Positions 26,555-35,159 of a stretch of DNA of 64,000 nucleotides are shown piece after piece. Under the pieces are notes generated by a model that saw nothing but the letters and a program-made list of their open reading frames with translations, was not told the origin of the DNA and made no database searches. This DNA is from Chloroflexota bacterium (GTDB taxonomy: Bacteria; Chloroflexota; Anaerolineae; 4572-78; J111). The stretch's first letter is position 1. The number at the start of each line of letters is the position of its first letter. The DNA lies in contig BOKF01000031.1 in assembly GCA_016860845.1 (NCBI GenBank), forward strand, positions 41,574 through 105,573, written 5' to 3'. The position numbers and the translations under genes were made by a program.

Positions 26555-28053
26555 TGTCAAAAATAATTGGCTGCGAAGCCGGGTTTCATCCCCCCAAAAG
26601 TTATCAGGGCTGGCTGTGGTGGCTCGCCGGGCTGGCCCTGGCCCTGCGGCTCTTTCACCTGGGGGCGTGGTCTTTCTGGCACGATGAAGCCTTGACCATT
26701 TTGCTGGCCCGTAAACCTCTCCCCGATCTGGTGGCGATTACCGCTGCTGATGTGCATCCCCCGCTCTATTTTTTGCTGGTCAAACTCTTTCTCTTCTTGG
26801 GGCAGAGTGAATTTGTGGTCAGGCTGCCTTCGGCGTTGTGCAGTGCGGGGGCAGTGATCATGCTTTACTTGATTGGGCGGGACCTTTTTGAGGAGCGGGT
26901 GGGGCTGGTCAGTGCGTTCATTATGGCTGTCTCGCCTTTGCAGCTTTTTTACGCCCAGGAAGCGCGCATGTATGCTCAACTGCTGTTGTTGACCGGCTGT
27001 GCTGTTTGGGCTTTTATCCGCGCCCTTCGAGACAATCGCCGCCGGTGGTGGGGACTGTTTATTGCGAGCGCTGCCCTGGCCTGTTACACCGCCTACTTTA
27101 GCTTACCCATCTTTCTGGCGATGGCGCTCTACGTGCTGCTGGTTGACCGCCCCCGGGAGCGAATCCTGTCCTTTGGGGTGAGCCTGGCCGTAGTGGCGGG
27201 TTTATATCTGCCCTGGTTGGGCGTCTTTTTCTCCCAAACCCGGGCGGTCCTGGCCTCGTACTGGATCGAGACGCCGCATCTGCTGACCCTCTTGACCACC
27301 CTGGCCGGCTTTTTTGTGGGTATTTCCCTGCCGGCTGTTTGGATTGCCGCTTCGCTGGCGGTCACACTGTTTGTATTCTTTGCCATTCTGAATAATGTGC
27401 GGCATGCTTTCAGCGAGGGGAGCGCCGACTCGCCGGCGTTGTGGTGGTTGTTGTTATGGCTTTTGGTGCCCTTGCTGGGCACTTATCTCATCTCTCTGGT
27501 TCGACCGCTTTTTCAATTGCGCACGGTTCTGACCGCTTCGCTGCCGGTTTACTTGCTGGTGGGCTGGGGACTAATTCGGACGCCTCGGCCCCGGCTCAAT
27601 CAAGGATTATTTGCGCCTGCTTTGATGATCATGCTGCTGGCCTTGTTTAATTTCTATTTCGATCCTGCCTATAGCAAACCTCCCTGGCGCGAAGCCGCAG
27701 CCTACGTTCGTGACCGCGCCCAGACCGGCGATGTGGCGCTCCACGCCAGTGATGGCTCGTATCTGCCTTTTCTGGTGTATGACCCGACCATCCCCCAGGT
27801 TCTGCTGCCCGGCGACCCGGAAATTGCCCGGATCAACGCGCCCTCGCAGACCATTGTCACGGCGGTGACTGCTCCCAAACAAGAGGTGACGGCGGCTGTT
27901 CAGGAGTATCAGCGGGCCTGGCTGGTGCTCGGCATGGATCAGGCGATTGATTATCAGTTGTCTCAAAAGGATTACTTCGATCAGCACTACCACCTTGTGG
28001 ATGAGATTCGCGTAGGCGGGATTTACATTTTGAGGTATGCTCTTGATGAGTAA
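26554..28053 (+). CDS. GT39-like membrane glycosyltransferase
   Basis: This encodes about 499 residues from the ATG at 26554, which overlaps the preceding stop as TGATG. The first-loop signature is SFWHDEALTILLARK, followed by VHPPLYFLLVK and SPLQLFYAQEARMYAQ, the pattern of the GT39/PMT clan. About ten transmembrane helices precede a short extracytoplasmic C-terminal domain. It is similar in layout to the gene at 19558, so probably a paralogue. It acts with polyprenyl-phosphate sugars; the acceptor is unknown. Confidence 0.85.
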   Translation: MSKIIGCEAGFHPPKSYQGWLWWLAGLALALRLFHLGAWSFWHDEALTILLARKPLPDLVAITAADVHPPLYFLLVKLFLFLGQSEFVVRLPSALCSAGAVIMLYLIGRDLFEERVGLVSAFIMAVSPLQLFYAQEARMYAQLLLLTGCAVWAFIRALRDNRRRWWGLFIASAALACYTAYFSLPIFLAMALYVLLVDRPRERILSFGVSLAVVAGLYLPWLGVFFSQTRAVLASYWIETPHLLTLLTTLAGFFVGISLPAVWIAASLAVTLFVFFAILNNVRHAFSEGSADSPALWWLLLWLLVPLLGTYLISLVRPLFQLRTVLTASLPVYLLVGWGLIRTPRPRLNQGLFAPALMIMLLALFNFYFDPAYSKPPWREAAAYVRDRAQTGDVALHASDGSYLPFLVYDPTIPQVLLPGDPEIARINAPSQTIVTAVTAPKQEVTAAVQEYQRAWLVLGMDQAIDYQLSQKDYFDQHYHLVDEIRVGGIYILRYALDE

Positions 28054-29800
28054 GATCTCCCATCGTACTTACCTGGCTGCCTTCATCACTATTCTGCTCG
28101 TGGCAGCGGCCATGAGGTTATACGCCTTGACCGCCGATGCGCCGATCTACCTGACCCGTTCGCAGGATTTGAATACTGACGGACCGAATACGATTGGCCA
28201 GGCCCGAGATTGGCTCTTGTTTGGGACCCAACCTTTGCTTTATAATCAGCCCGGCCTCACCTGGCTGGCCTACGTTTTCTTCTCCATACTTGGCATTGGT
28301 TACTGGCAGGCCAATCTCATTGCCGTAACCAGCAGCCTGCTGGCGATTGTCTTCATCGCCGCTTTTGCCCACCAGCATTTTGGGCGGCGAGCGGCGCTGG
28401 TGAGCGCCTTCCTCATGACCCTGAATTTCCCTTTTCTCATCTACAACCGTATCCCTATGGTTTATACCCCCCTGGCCTGTGGACTGGCCGTAGCGCTGTA
28501 CTGTTGGGGACGAGGCTTGCGCCGCTCATGGTGGTTTTTTCTGTCAGGGCTGGTGACTCTCCTTTGTGTGCTGTACATCAAGATAGCCGGGGTGACTTTT
28601 CTGGCGGCTGCCCTCTTCGGACTTTTTATTTTGGCCTGGCGGCGCTGGCAGCAGCGACAGCCGGAAGTATGGACTCCCTTGCTCCTCTTCCTCGCCGGGG
28701 CTGCGCTCATGGCGGGAATTGGCTGGGTTCACTTGTTTAGAGTCACCACCGTTCAGGCCATCCTGCCTTCCGATGTAGCCACGCGCACCTTCAATCCTGA
28801 GCACGGCCTGGAAGAGAATGTGCGCTTTGCCGTCGTCTCGATCTTTCAATTGGGCATCTATTCCGGATTTTTTGTGCGCATCTTTGTCCTTTTTGCTTTG
28901 GCCTATGGCTACCTTCTCTATCGGGGCAGCCAATTGTTGGGCAAAAATCGCTCCGCTTTGCCCATGAGCGAGATCATGGTGTTGCTCTATTTGACATTTA
29001 CTATCTTCATGCTGTTGGCTTCAAACAGCCAACCCTTCCGCTTTATGATCGCTCTGATCCCACCCATGAGTCTGGCGGCGGCCCTGGCTCTGGAAACCTG
29101 GCTGCGTTCGGACCGGATCGTCTTGCCGGCCCGGTTTGGCCGGTTTCAGCTTGTCGTCATTTTGATGGGTTTAACTTACTTTTTCTACCAGTTTCTGGCC
29201 GGGGCGCTAAAACTGGGCAGCGCCTTGTACTTGGGCACGAGCCTGGTTGATTATCGGGTCATCCTGGATCTGCCGATCCTGTTTGCGCTATTAATTGTCT
29301 CCCTCTTTCTGGCCCTGGCCGGCATCCTGGCCTTTATCTGGTGGCTGGGCGCAGGCAAACGGGCGCATCTCAGGCTTCCCTCACCCGCTGTCCGCGGCTT
29401 GATCGCCTTGCTGGTGGTCGCTGCAGTTGTTCTGGGAGATCTCTACCAGTATTGGGCCTGGGCTAAAGACCCGCAGTTCTCAATTGTTGAGGCTTCCCAC
29501 CAGATTACCCGGGATGTGGGTCAAAAGGCATTGTTGGGCGGGTCCTATGCTTATGTTTTGACCTTGGAAAATGACCTGCCCGCCCGGCCTTTTTACAGCT
29601 ATAATACCAATGTGCCCCCGGGCAAGATTGACCCGAAAATCACCCATATTGCTGTAGATGCCGACAGCGTTTTGAAAGATGCTCCCTTCAATGAGGCGGG
29701 ATTGTATAAGATTTACCCTGAGGACATGAAACACGCCAAATTCGTCAAGTCATATACCTTGCGCGGTTATCTCATAAATTTATATGAAATTGAACGGTAG
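28046..29800 (+). CDS. GT39-like polytopic membrane protein
   Basis: This encodes about 584 residues from the ATG at 28046 (GAGG 10 bases upstream), overlapping the stop of the previous gene. About eleven transmembrane helices alternate with loops; the first loop reads YLTRSQDLNTDGPNT, different from the WFDEA signature but with Asp residues in the expected place. YNRIPMVYTPLACGLA corresponds to the second loop region of the clan. It is a probable GT-C transferase by position and topology rather than by motif. Confidence 0.7.
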   Translation: MSKISHRTYLAAFITILLVAAAMRLYALTADAPIYLTRSQDLNTDGPNTIGQARDWLLFGTQPLLYNQPGLTWLAYVFFSILGIGYWQANLIAVTSSLLAIVFIAAFAHQHFGRRAALVSAFLMTLNFPFLIYNRIPMVYTPLACGLAVALYCWGRGLRRSWWFFLSGLVTLLCVLYIKIAGVTFLAAALFGLFILAWRRWQQRQPEVWTPLLLFLAGAALMAGIGWVHLFRVTTVQAILPSDVATRTFNPEHGLEENVRFAVVSIFQLGIYSGFFVRIFVLFALAYGYLLYRGSQLLGKNRSALPMSEIMVLLYLTFTIFMLLASNSQPFRFMIALIPPMSLAAALALETWLRSDRIVLPARFGRFQLVVILMGLTYFFYQFLAGALKLGSALYLGTSLVDYRVILDLPILFALLIVSLFLALAGILAFIWWLGAGKRAHLRLPSPAVRGLIALLVVAAVVLGDLYQYWAWAKDPQFSIVEASHQITRDVGQKALLGGSYAYVLTLENDLPARPFYSYNTNVPPGKIDPKITHIAVDADSVLKDAPFNEAGLYKIYPEDMKHAKFVKSYTLRGYLINLYEIER

Positions 29801-31481
29801 CCAGGTGGCCAGAGTACAATTATCTGTTACGTCAAAAGTTCTTTCCCGGGAGCTGTCGATTGTGTTTGGGTTGGCTTGTTTGGTCCGTCTATTAGCGGCC
29901 TGGCCCCAGCAGCAGCCGAACTATATGGATGCTGCCTATTCTTATGTCAACGCTTTGAATCTATGGGCGGGACGGGGTTTTGTCGAGGATTTTGTCTGGA
30001 ATTACCTGGGGCAGCCGGGCTTGCCGCCTCAGCCCAGCCACCTCTACTGGATGCCGCTGACCTCCATTTTGGCTTGGTTGGGAATGGCCCTGGGCGGGCC
30101 TTCCTACCGGGCGGCTCAAGTCCCTTTTATTTTACTATCGGCCCTGCTGGTCCCCCTTAGCTATCAAGTCACCTATGAAGTTTCAGGCCGGCGGCGCTTG
30201 GCTTGGCTGGCCGGACTGCTGTCTATTTTTAGCGGTTTTTACTTTCCCTACTGGACTGCCATTGACAACTTCACGCCCTTTGCCGTTACCGGCTCGCTGG
30301 CCCTGTGGGCGGCCCGGCGGGGGCTAGAAGATAGTAGATGGAAGATAGTGGATAGTAGATCGAAGATAGATAACTCACGATCTTCTATCTTCTATCTTCT
30401 ATCCTCTATCCTCTATCCTCTATTCCTCTGGCTTTTCCTCGCCGGTCTCTCGGCTGGTCTGGCCCACCTCGCCCGCGCCGATGGCCCACTCCTTCTCAGT
30501 GCCATCATCCTGCTCTTTTTGTATTACGCCCGACGCTCCACGCCCGACGCCCTACGTTTTGCGCTCCCTCTGCTCCTCGGCTACCTGGTCATCATGACTC
30601 CCTGGTTCATCCGTAACTGGCAGGTAATTGGCACGCCGCTGCCCTCGGCAGGCTCGCAAACCATCTGGCTGGCTAACTACGACGAGTTGTTCAGCTATGG
30701 CCGCGAATTGTCGGCTCAAACCTTCTTTGCCCAAGGGCTTGGGCCTGTCCTGCAAGGCCGCTGGTGGGCGCTGACCATCAATCTGCAAACGGTGCTTGCC
30801 GTTTGGGGCCTGATCTTTCTGGCTCCTTTGGTTCTTATGGGAGGGTGGCAGTTACGGCATCACCTATTGATGCAGTTGGCTGGACTGTATGCCCTGTTGT
30901 TGTTTCTGGTGATGACCCTGGTGTTTGCCTTCCCCGGCGCGCGGGGCGGTCTGTTCCACTCTGGTGCAGCCCTACTGCCGTTTATTTATGCGGCCGCCTT
31001 AACTGGCCTGGACAGCGCAGTAGATTGGGCCGCAGCACGTCGCCGCCACTGGGATGCGTCTCTGGCCAAGCAATTTTTTGGCCTGGGATTGGTCATCATG
31101 GCGGTCGCGTTGAGCGGCTTTGTTTATTACGGGCGTGTCCTCAAAAATGACGCCTGGAATAAGGCCGACGCCCTCTATCCCACCATCGCTGCCTGGGTGG
31201 CTCGGCAAAACCCGTCGGCTACGGTCATGATTGGCAACCCGCCTGCTTATCGCTATCACGGCGGTGGGTTAAGCGTCATTGTGCCCGATGAGAACATCGA
31301 AACAACCCTCCAAGCCGCAAAGCAGTATCATGTGGATTTCCTCATTCTGGACCAAAACCATCCCGCTCCCCTGGCCGAAATTTATACCGAAACCGTAACC
31401 CATCCGGGCCTTACCCTGGTTCAAACCTTTACCGATGAGTCCGGCAGCCCGGTTTATATTTTCAAACTTGATCACCCCTGA
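29784..31481 (+). CDS. GT39-like polytopic membrane protein with an in-frame repeat
   Basis: This encodes 565 residues, overlapping the previous gene by 17 bp. The first-loop signature is PNYMDAAYSYVNALNLWAGR. Residues about 180-214 (EDSRWKIVDSRSKIDNSRSS then IFYLLSSILYPLF) are encoded by an inverted GATAGAAGATAG word element, so a helix-loop of the protein is built from repeat DNA. The rest is ordinary polytopic GT-C sequence with a short soluble C-terminus. Co-transcription with neighbours is likely. Confidence 0.75.
   Translation: MKLNGSQVARVQLSVTSKVLSRELSIVFGLACLVRLLAAWPQQQPNYMDAAYSYVNALNLWAGRGFVEDFVWNYLGQPGLPPQPSHLYWMPLTSILAWLGMALGGPSYRAAQVPFILLSALLVPLSYQVTYEVSGRRRLAWLAGLLSIFSGFYFPYWTAIDNFTPFAVTGSLALWAARRGLEDSRWKIVDSRSKIDNSRSSIFYLLSSILYPLFLWLFLAGLSAGLAHLARADGPLLLSAIILLFLYYARRSTPDALRFALPLLLGYLVIMTPWFIRNWQVIGTPLPSAGSQTIWLANYDELFSYGRELSAQTFFAQGLGPVLQGRWWALTINLQTVLAVWGLIFLAPLVLMGGWQLRHHLLMQLAGLYALLLFLVMTLVFAFPGARGGLFHSGAALLPFIYAAALTGLDSAVDWAAARRRHWDASLAKQFFGLGLVIMAVALSGFVYYGRVLKNDAWNKADALYPTIAAWVARQNPSATVMIGNPPAYRYHGGGLSVIVPDENIETTLQAAKQYHVDFLILDQNHPAPLAEIYTETVTHPGLTLVQTFTDESGSPVYIFKLDHP
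30325..30427. repeat. Inverted GATAGAAGATAG word-repeat element in a coding region
   Basis: The left arm has tandem AGATAGTAGATGGAAGATAG-type words, the right arm TCTTCTATCTTCTATCC-type complements, with about 15 bases between. It is in frame. The same words recur at 33220-33322. Confidence 0.85.
30525..30556 (+). repeat. CGCCCGACGC word repeat in the same gene
   Basis: ACGCCCGACGCTCCACGCCC continues in tandem as CGACGCCCTACG. It shares its word with the opposite orientation at 62452-62492. Confidence 0.5.
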
Positions 31482-31483
31482 GC

Positions 31484-31595
31484 AGAGGCGAAGAGACGAT
31501 GAGGCGAAGAAACGAAGCGGCGAGGAGGCGAGTTCAATGAGCAAAGAATCACCGCATCCTCGCACCCTCGTGTCTTCGCGTCCTCGTGCCCTCGG
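31484..31595. repeat. Inverted GAGGCGAAGA word-repeat element at a gene start
   Basis: The left arm GAGGCGAAGAGACGATGAGG continues in tandem; the right arm has CCTCGCACCCTCGTGTCTTC-type complements. The gap between the arms holds the start of the next gene, and the left arm supplies its GAGGAGG ribosome site. Confidence 0.75.
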
Positions 31596-33219
31596 CTTTT
31601 GGGTCAGTGCAGCACTCATCCTGGGCCTGTGCTATCTCGCCGTCTCTGCCTGGGGTTTTGGCTTTTCCGGCTTTCCCCTCGACGACGCCTGGATTCACCA
31701 AACTTACGCCCGCAACCTGGCCCGCAGCGGGCAGTTGGCTTTTGTCCCCGGCGTGCCCAGCGCCGGCTCGACCGCCCCGCTGTGGTCGTTTTTGTTAAGC
31801 CTGGGCTATCTGGTGGGTATCCCCTTCAAAATCTGGACCTACGGCCTCGGCCTGATCCTGTTAGGCTTGACCGCTTGGACTGTGACCCGCCTCAGCCTGC
31901 GCCTTTTTCCTGAACAGCCAGGAGTGGGCTTATGGGCCGGGTTGTTCTGCCTGTTCGAGTGGCATCTCATCTGGGCCGCTGTTTCCGGCATGGAAACGAT
32001 CCTGTTTGTCTGGCTCTCCCTCTTCCTCGTGGAGCGATACGTAGCCACAAAACGAATGGCGAATCAGCGAATAGATGAATGCTCTGATGGTAATTCGCCA
32101 TTCGCTCATTCGCCATTTGCCGGTTTTGGCCTGGGCCTTATCGGCGGCCTGCTCATTTTAACTCGTCCGGAAGGTCTGGGTCTGGTCGGTTTGGTGGGGT
32201 TGGATATGGCCTACAACTGGTGGAGGCAAAGAAGAGAACTCTTAGGAACTGAGGGAACTGCCGGGAACTCAAAAGTTCCTGGAGCTCCTACGAGTTCCTA
32301 TGAATTCCCCTTGTTGCGCGCCTGGCTCTGGCTGGCTGCCGGAGTAGTCTTGCTGTTAGCTCCTTATATTGCCTTTCACCTCTGGGCCACCGGCCTGCCC
32401 TTTCCCAACACCTTTTATGCCAAACAGGCGGAGTATCGGGCCATCCTCGACCACTTTCCGCTCTGGCAGCGGCTTTTTGGCACTTTCGGCGAGCCGGTCG
32501 AGACGGTTCAAGGCGTCTTTCGGGTCATTTTTACTGGCGCACAATTCTTGTTACTGCCGGGTTTGCTTTTTGCCGCCTGGCTGGCTTTCAAAGAGCGCCG
32601 GACTGGTCTCATTCTCATCTGGCTGTGGTGGGTTAGCTTTTTGCTGCTCTACGGTCTCAGACTGCCGGTTACCTACCAGCACGGCCGCTATCAGATTCCG
32701 GCCATCGCCTGGGTAATTTTGTTGGGCGTCTGGGGAACGGCGCGCTTGCTGCAAAAAATGCCAGACCGAAACGTCGCTCTGCGCGCCCTCAGCCGGGCCT
32801 GGGTGTTATCGCTGGCCGTGTTAGCGCTGGCTTTTACGGCAATTGGAGCGCAGGCTTATGGACGGGATGTCCGATTTATCGAGAGTGAGATGGTGGTGAC
32901 CGCCAGGTGGCTGGACAGCCAAACCCCTCCCGATGCCCTCATCGCCGCCCACGATATTGGGGCCATTGGCTATTTTGCCCAGCGCCCCCTCATTGATCTG
33001 GCCGGCCTGATTACACCCGAAGTCATCCCAATTATCAGAAATGAAGCCGCCCTGCTTGATTTTATCAGGAGTCGCCAGGCCGATTACCTGGTAACCTTTC
33101 CTTCGTGGTATCCGGAGTTGACCCGAAATTCGAAGTTAAGCCGTTTATACAGTACCGGCTCGTCCTATGCGCCCCAGGCCGGCAGCGATAATATGACAGT
33201 CTACAAGGTGAGCCAATAG
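31537..33219 (+). CDS. GT39-like polytopic membrane protein
   Basis: The start is set at the ATG at 31537, with GAGGAGG 9 bases upstream; the frame is open to 31435. This gives about 560 residues. The first-loop signature is FPLDDAWIHQTYARNLARSG. Two word-repeat elements are read in frame at about residues 171-195 (TKRMANQRIDECSDG) and 233-257 (RRELLGTEGTAGNSK). A C-terminal domain has ALIAAHDIGAIGYFAQRPLI, often seen in this group. It is the last gene of the glycosyltransferase run. Confidence 0.78.
   Translation: MSKESPHPRTLVSSRPRALGFWVSAALILGLCYLAVSAWGFGFSGFPLDDAWIHQTYARNLARSGQLAFVPGVPSAGSTAPLWSFLLSLGYLVGIPFKIWTYGLGLILLGLTAWTVTRLSLRLFPEQPGVGLWAGLFCLFEWHLIWAAVSGMETILFVWLSLFLVERYVATKRMANQRIDECSDGNSPFAHSPFAGFGLGLIGGLLILTRPEGLGLVGLVGLDMAYNWWRQRRELLGTEGTAGNSKVPGAPTSSYEFPLLRAWLWLAAGVVLLLAPYIAFHLWATGLPFPNTFYAKQAEYRAILDHFPLWQRLFGTFGEPVETVQGVFRVIFTGAQFLLLPGLLFAAWLAFKERRTGLILIWLWWVSFLLLYGLRLPVTYQHGRYQIPAIAWVILLGVWGTARLLQKMPDRNVALRALSRAWVLSLAVLALAFTAIGAQAYGRDVRFIESEMVVTARWLDSQTPPDALIAAHDIGAIGYFAQRPLIDLAGLITPEVIPIIRNEAALLDFIRSRQADYLVTFPSWYPELTRNSKLSRLYSTGSSYAPQAGSDNMTVYKVSQ
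32051..32121. repeat. Inverted GCGAATGGCGAAT word-repeat element in a coding region
   Basis: ACGAATGGCGAATCAGCGAA on the left, TTCGCCATTCGCTCATTCGC on the right. The right-arm word recurs at 61801-61892. Confidence 0.8.
32235..32308. repeat. Inverted GGAACT word-repeat element in a coding region
   Basis: GAACTCTTAGGAACTGAGGG with further GGAACT words on the left; AGTTCCTGGAGCTCCTACGA and more TTCC words on the right. It is read in frame. Confidence 0.75.
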
Positions 33220-33322
33220 TGAATGGCGGATAGAGGATTGAGGATAGTGGATAGAAGATTGAGGTGGGACGCAGCAAAGGGTTTATCTTCTATCCTCCAT
33301 TCTCCATCTTCTATCTTCCACC
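33220..33322. repeat. Inverted GGATAGAGGATTG word-repeat element
   Basis: GGATAGAGGATTGAGGATAG on the left faces ATCTTCTATCCTCCATTCTC on the right, between the last glycosyltransferase and the histidine kinase promoter. Confidence 0.8.
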
Positions 33323-33343
33323 TGCCACATCCTTAAAATTTTC

Positions 33344-33373
33344 TGGACATGTACGGTTTGATTATGGTATACT
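33344..33373 (+). promoter_or_regulatory. Promoter of the histidine kinase/regulator genes
   Basis: TGGACA (33344-33349) and TATACT (33368-33373) lie 18 bp apart, about 25 bp before the kinase start. Confidence 0.55.
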
Positions 33374-33397
33374 ATATAACGTCATCGGGGTGAAGGA

Positions 33398-34330
33398 ATG
33401 GGTACAGGGTACGAGACCGCCAATTTAGCAGAATTCTGGGCTGAGGTCAGCGCCGTTTTGCAGGAAACGGAGCATAATTTGCATGAACTGGCTCAGACGA
33501 CGCTGTTAAAGTATGAACAGTCCTTGCATGAGGTAGATAATGGGCGCGATGCGGCCAACAGTGAGCAGGTGCTCCGGCTGCAACAAGTTGGGCAGCAACT
33601 GGCGCGTCTGTCGGAGCAGAGCGGCGCTTTACACACCTATCTGCAAAATGGTCTCGATGCCCCCCCCTTTGATGACTCTCACTGGCCTCGCATCAGAATT
33701 TTACAGAGCCAGGAAGAAGAACGGGCCCAATTGGCGCACGACCTGGAAAATAGTGTAGGGCAGTTGCTGGCTAATGCCGTTTTTGAACTGGCTTCTTGCC
33801 GGACCCTGCTGGCTAACGATAGAGAGGCTGTCGCCACGGGCCTGGCGGCCTTGCAGGCTGAACTGGAGACTGGACTGGCCGACATTCGCCAATTTATCGT
33901 TGATTTGGAACCGGCCACTATCCTCGGTAATTTTGGCCTGGGGGCCGGCATACGACGTTATTTGGAACAGTTTGAAACCAGAACGGGCCTGAAAACCCAG
34001 TTGCGGGTCAACACCAACATGGGCCGTCTGCCCAGTATTATTGAAATCACTATTTTTCGGGTGATTCAAGAAGTCCTCAGTAACGCTTACCACCATGCCA
34101 ATGCGACTCAAGTTGAAGTGGTCATTGAAGAAAAGGACGGCTCGCTTCATTTTAGTGTTATTGATGATGGAATTGGTCTGAATATGGAACGAGTCGGCAA
34201 ATCCAGAAAAAACCTGGGTTTAGCCCGAATAGTAGATTACGCCGAGTTGTTAAACGGCAAATTCAGAATATTGAGCGACGCGGAACGGGGCACGCAAGTC
34301 ATTTTATCGGTCCCCTATCCTGAATTGTAA
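33398..34330 (+). CDS. NarL-family sensor histidine kinase, soluble
   Basis: This encodes 310 residues without membrane helices. The N-terminal half is a predicted coiled coil (HNLHELAQTTLLKYEQSLHE). The HisKA_3 dimerisation helix has the phosphoacceptor in EEERAQLAHDLENSVGQLL, and the HATPase domain has EVLSNAYHHANAT and DDGIGLNMERVG. With no input domain visible, it may sense through the coiled coil or another protein. It lies 38 bp before a LuxR-type response regulator, its likely partner. The AAGGA immediately before the ATG is unusually close. Confidence 0.85.
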   Translation: MGTGYETANLAEFWAEVSAVLQETEHNLHELAQTTLLKYEQSLHEVDNGRDAANSEQVLRLQQVGQQLARLSEQSGALHTYLQNGLDAPPFDDSHWPRIRILQSQEEERAQLAHDLENSVGQLLANAVFELASCRTLLANDREAVATGLAALQAELETGLADIRQFIVDLEPATILGNFGLGAGIRRYLEQFETRTGLKTQLRVNTNMGRLPSIIEITIFRVIQEVLSNAYHHANATQVEVVIEEKDGSLHFSVIDDGIGLNMERVGKSRKNLGLARIVDYAELLNGKFRILSDAERGTQVILSVPYPEL

Positions 34331-34368
34331 GCTTGTAACTTGAACCCTGCAGTCGAGGAGAAAAAACT

Positions 34369-35061
34369 ATGGCTAAAACAAGTATTATGCTGGTTGATGA
34401 CCATCCTCTGTTTCGGCAAGGGTTGCGGCGTGTCCTTGAAGCCGAAGAGGATCTGGAAGTCATTATGGAAGTGGCTGATGGCGAGGAAGGCCTGCGTCTG
34501 GCCAAACAGCTTCTGCCCAATGTGGTCATTATGGATATTAATTTGCCCCATATGAATGGTTTGCAGGCGACGCGTGAGCTAAAACAGGCGGCGCCTGAAG
34601 TGGCGGTCATCATGCTCACCGCTTATCATGATGACGAGCAAATTTTTCATGCCGTGCGAGCGGGAGCCGCCGCCTACTTCCCCAAAGATATCACGCCCCG
34701 CCGCCTGGTCGAAGCGATCCGGCAGGTTAGCCGGGGCAACTATGTGGTTGACGACGAGGTGCTGAATAAGCCTGAGGTAGCGACCTGGTTGCTGCAACAG
34801 TTTGATAAAGTTGCCTACGTGGATGGCATGCCCAATGAAATGTTTGCTCCCCTCTCCCCCCGCGAAATGGAAATTTTGCAGCATATCGCCCGCGGCCAGA
34901 GTAACAAAGAGGTGGCTTACGCCCTGGGCATCAGCCGCCAAACCGTCAAAAACCACATGACCAGTATTTTACGCAAATTGGCTGTGAACGACCGGACGCA
35001 AGCGGCGCTTTATGCCGTCCGCCGGGGCTGGATTCGCTTACACGACGACGAGGAAAAGTAG
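34369..35061 (+). CDS. NarL/LuxR-family response regulator
   Basis: This encodes 230 residues. The receiver domain has MLVDDHPLFRQGLRRVLEAE, the phosphoacceptor Asp in VVIMDINLPHMNG, and the conserved Thr and Lys in MLTAYHD and YFPKDI. The C-terminal LuxR helix-turn-helix is LSPREMEILQHIARGQSNKE followed by VAYALGISRQTVKNHM. GAGGAG precedes the ATG. It sits between two histidine kinases on the same strand, so it probably serves one or both; target genes may include the pilus locus beyond, which is inference from position. Confidence 0.93.
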   Translation: MAKTSIMLVDDHPLFRQGLRRVLEAEEDLEVIMEVADGEEGLRLAKQLLPNVVIMDINLPHMNGLQATRELKQAAPEVAVIMLTAYHDDEQIFHAVRAGAAAYFPKDITPRRLVEAIRQVSRGNYVVDDEVLNKPEVATWLLQQFDKVAYVDGMPNEMFAPLSPREMEILQHIARGQSNKEVAYALGISRQTVKNHMTSILRKLAVNDRTQAALYAVRRGWIRLHDDEEK

Positions 35062-35140
35062 TCAGAAGTCAGTAGTCAGAAGTCAGTAGTCAGAAGAAAT
35101 CTCTTCCCCGTCTACCGTCTCCTGTCTACCGTCTACCGTG
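35058..35140. repeat. GTCAGAAGTCAGTA word-repeat element
   Basis: The left block is tandem GTCAGAAGTCAGTA; the right block is GTCTACCGTCTCCTGTCTAC in tandem. The complement of the left word recurs at 62533-62586. Confidence 0.75.
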
Positions 35141-35159
35141 TGTGGAGGGTAATACGCTT

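Noticed and set aside
30325..30427. Tandem words resembling a CRISPR array
   Set aside because: Repeat units are 6-14 bases with no unique spacers, inverted second arms, and they lie in coding sequence; no cas genes are present.
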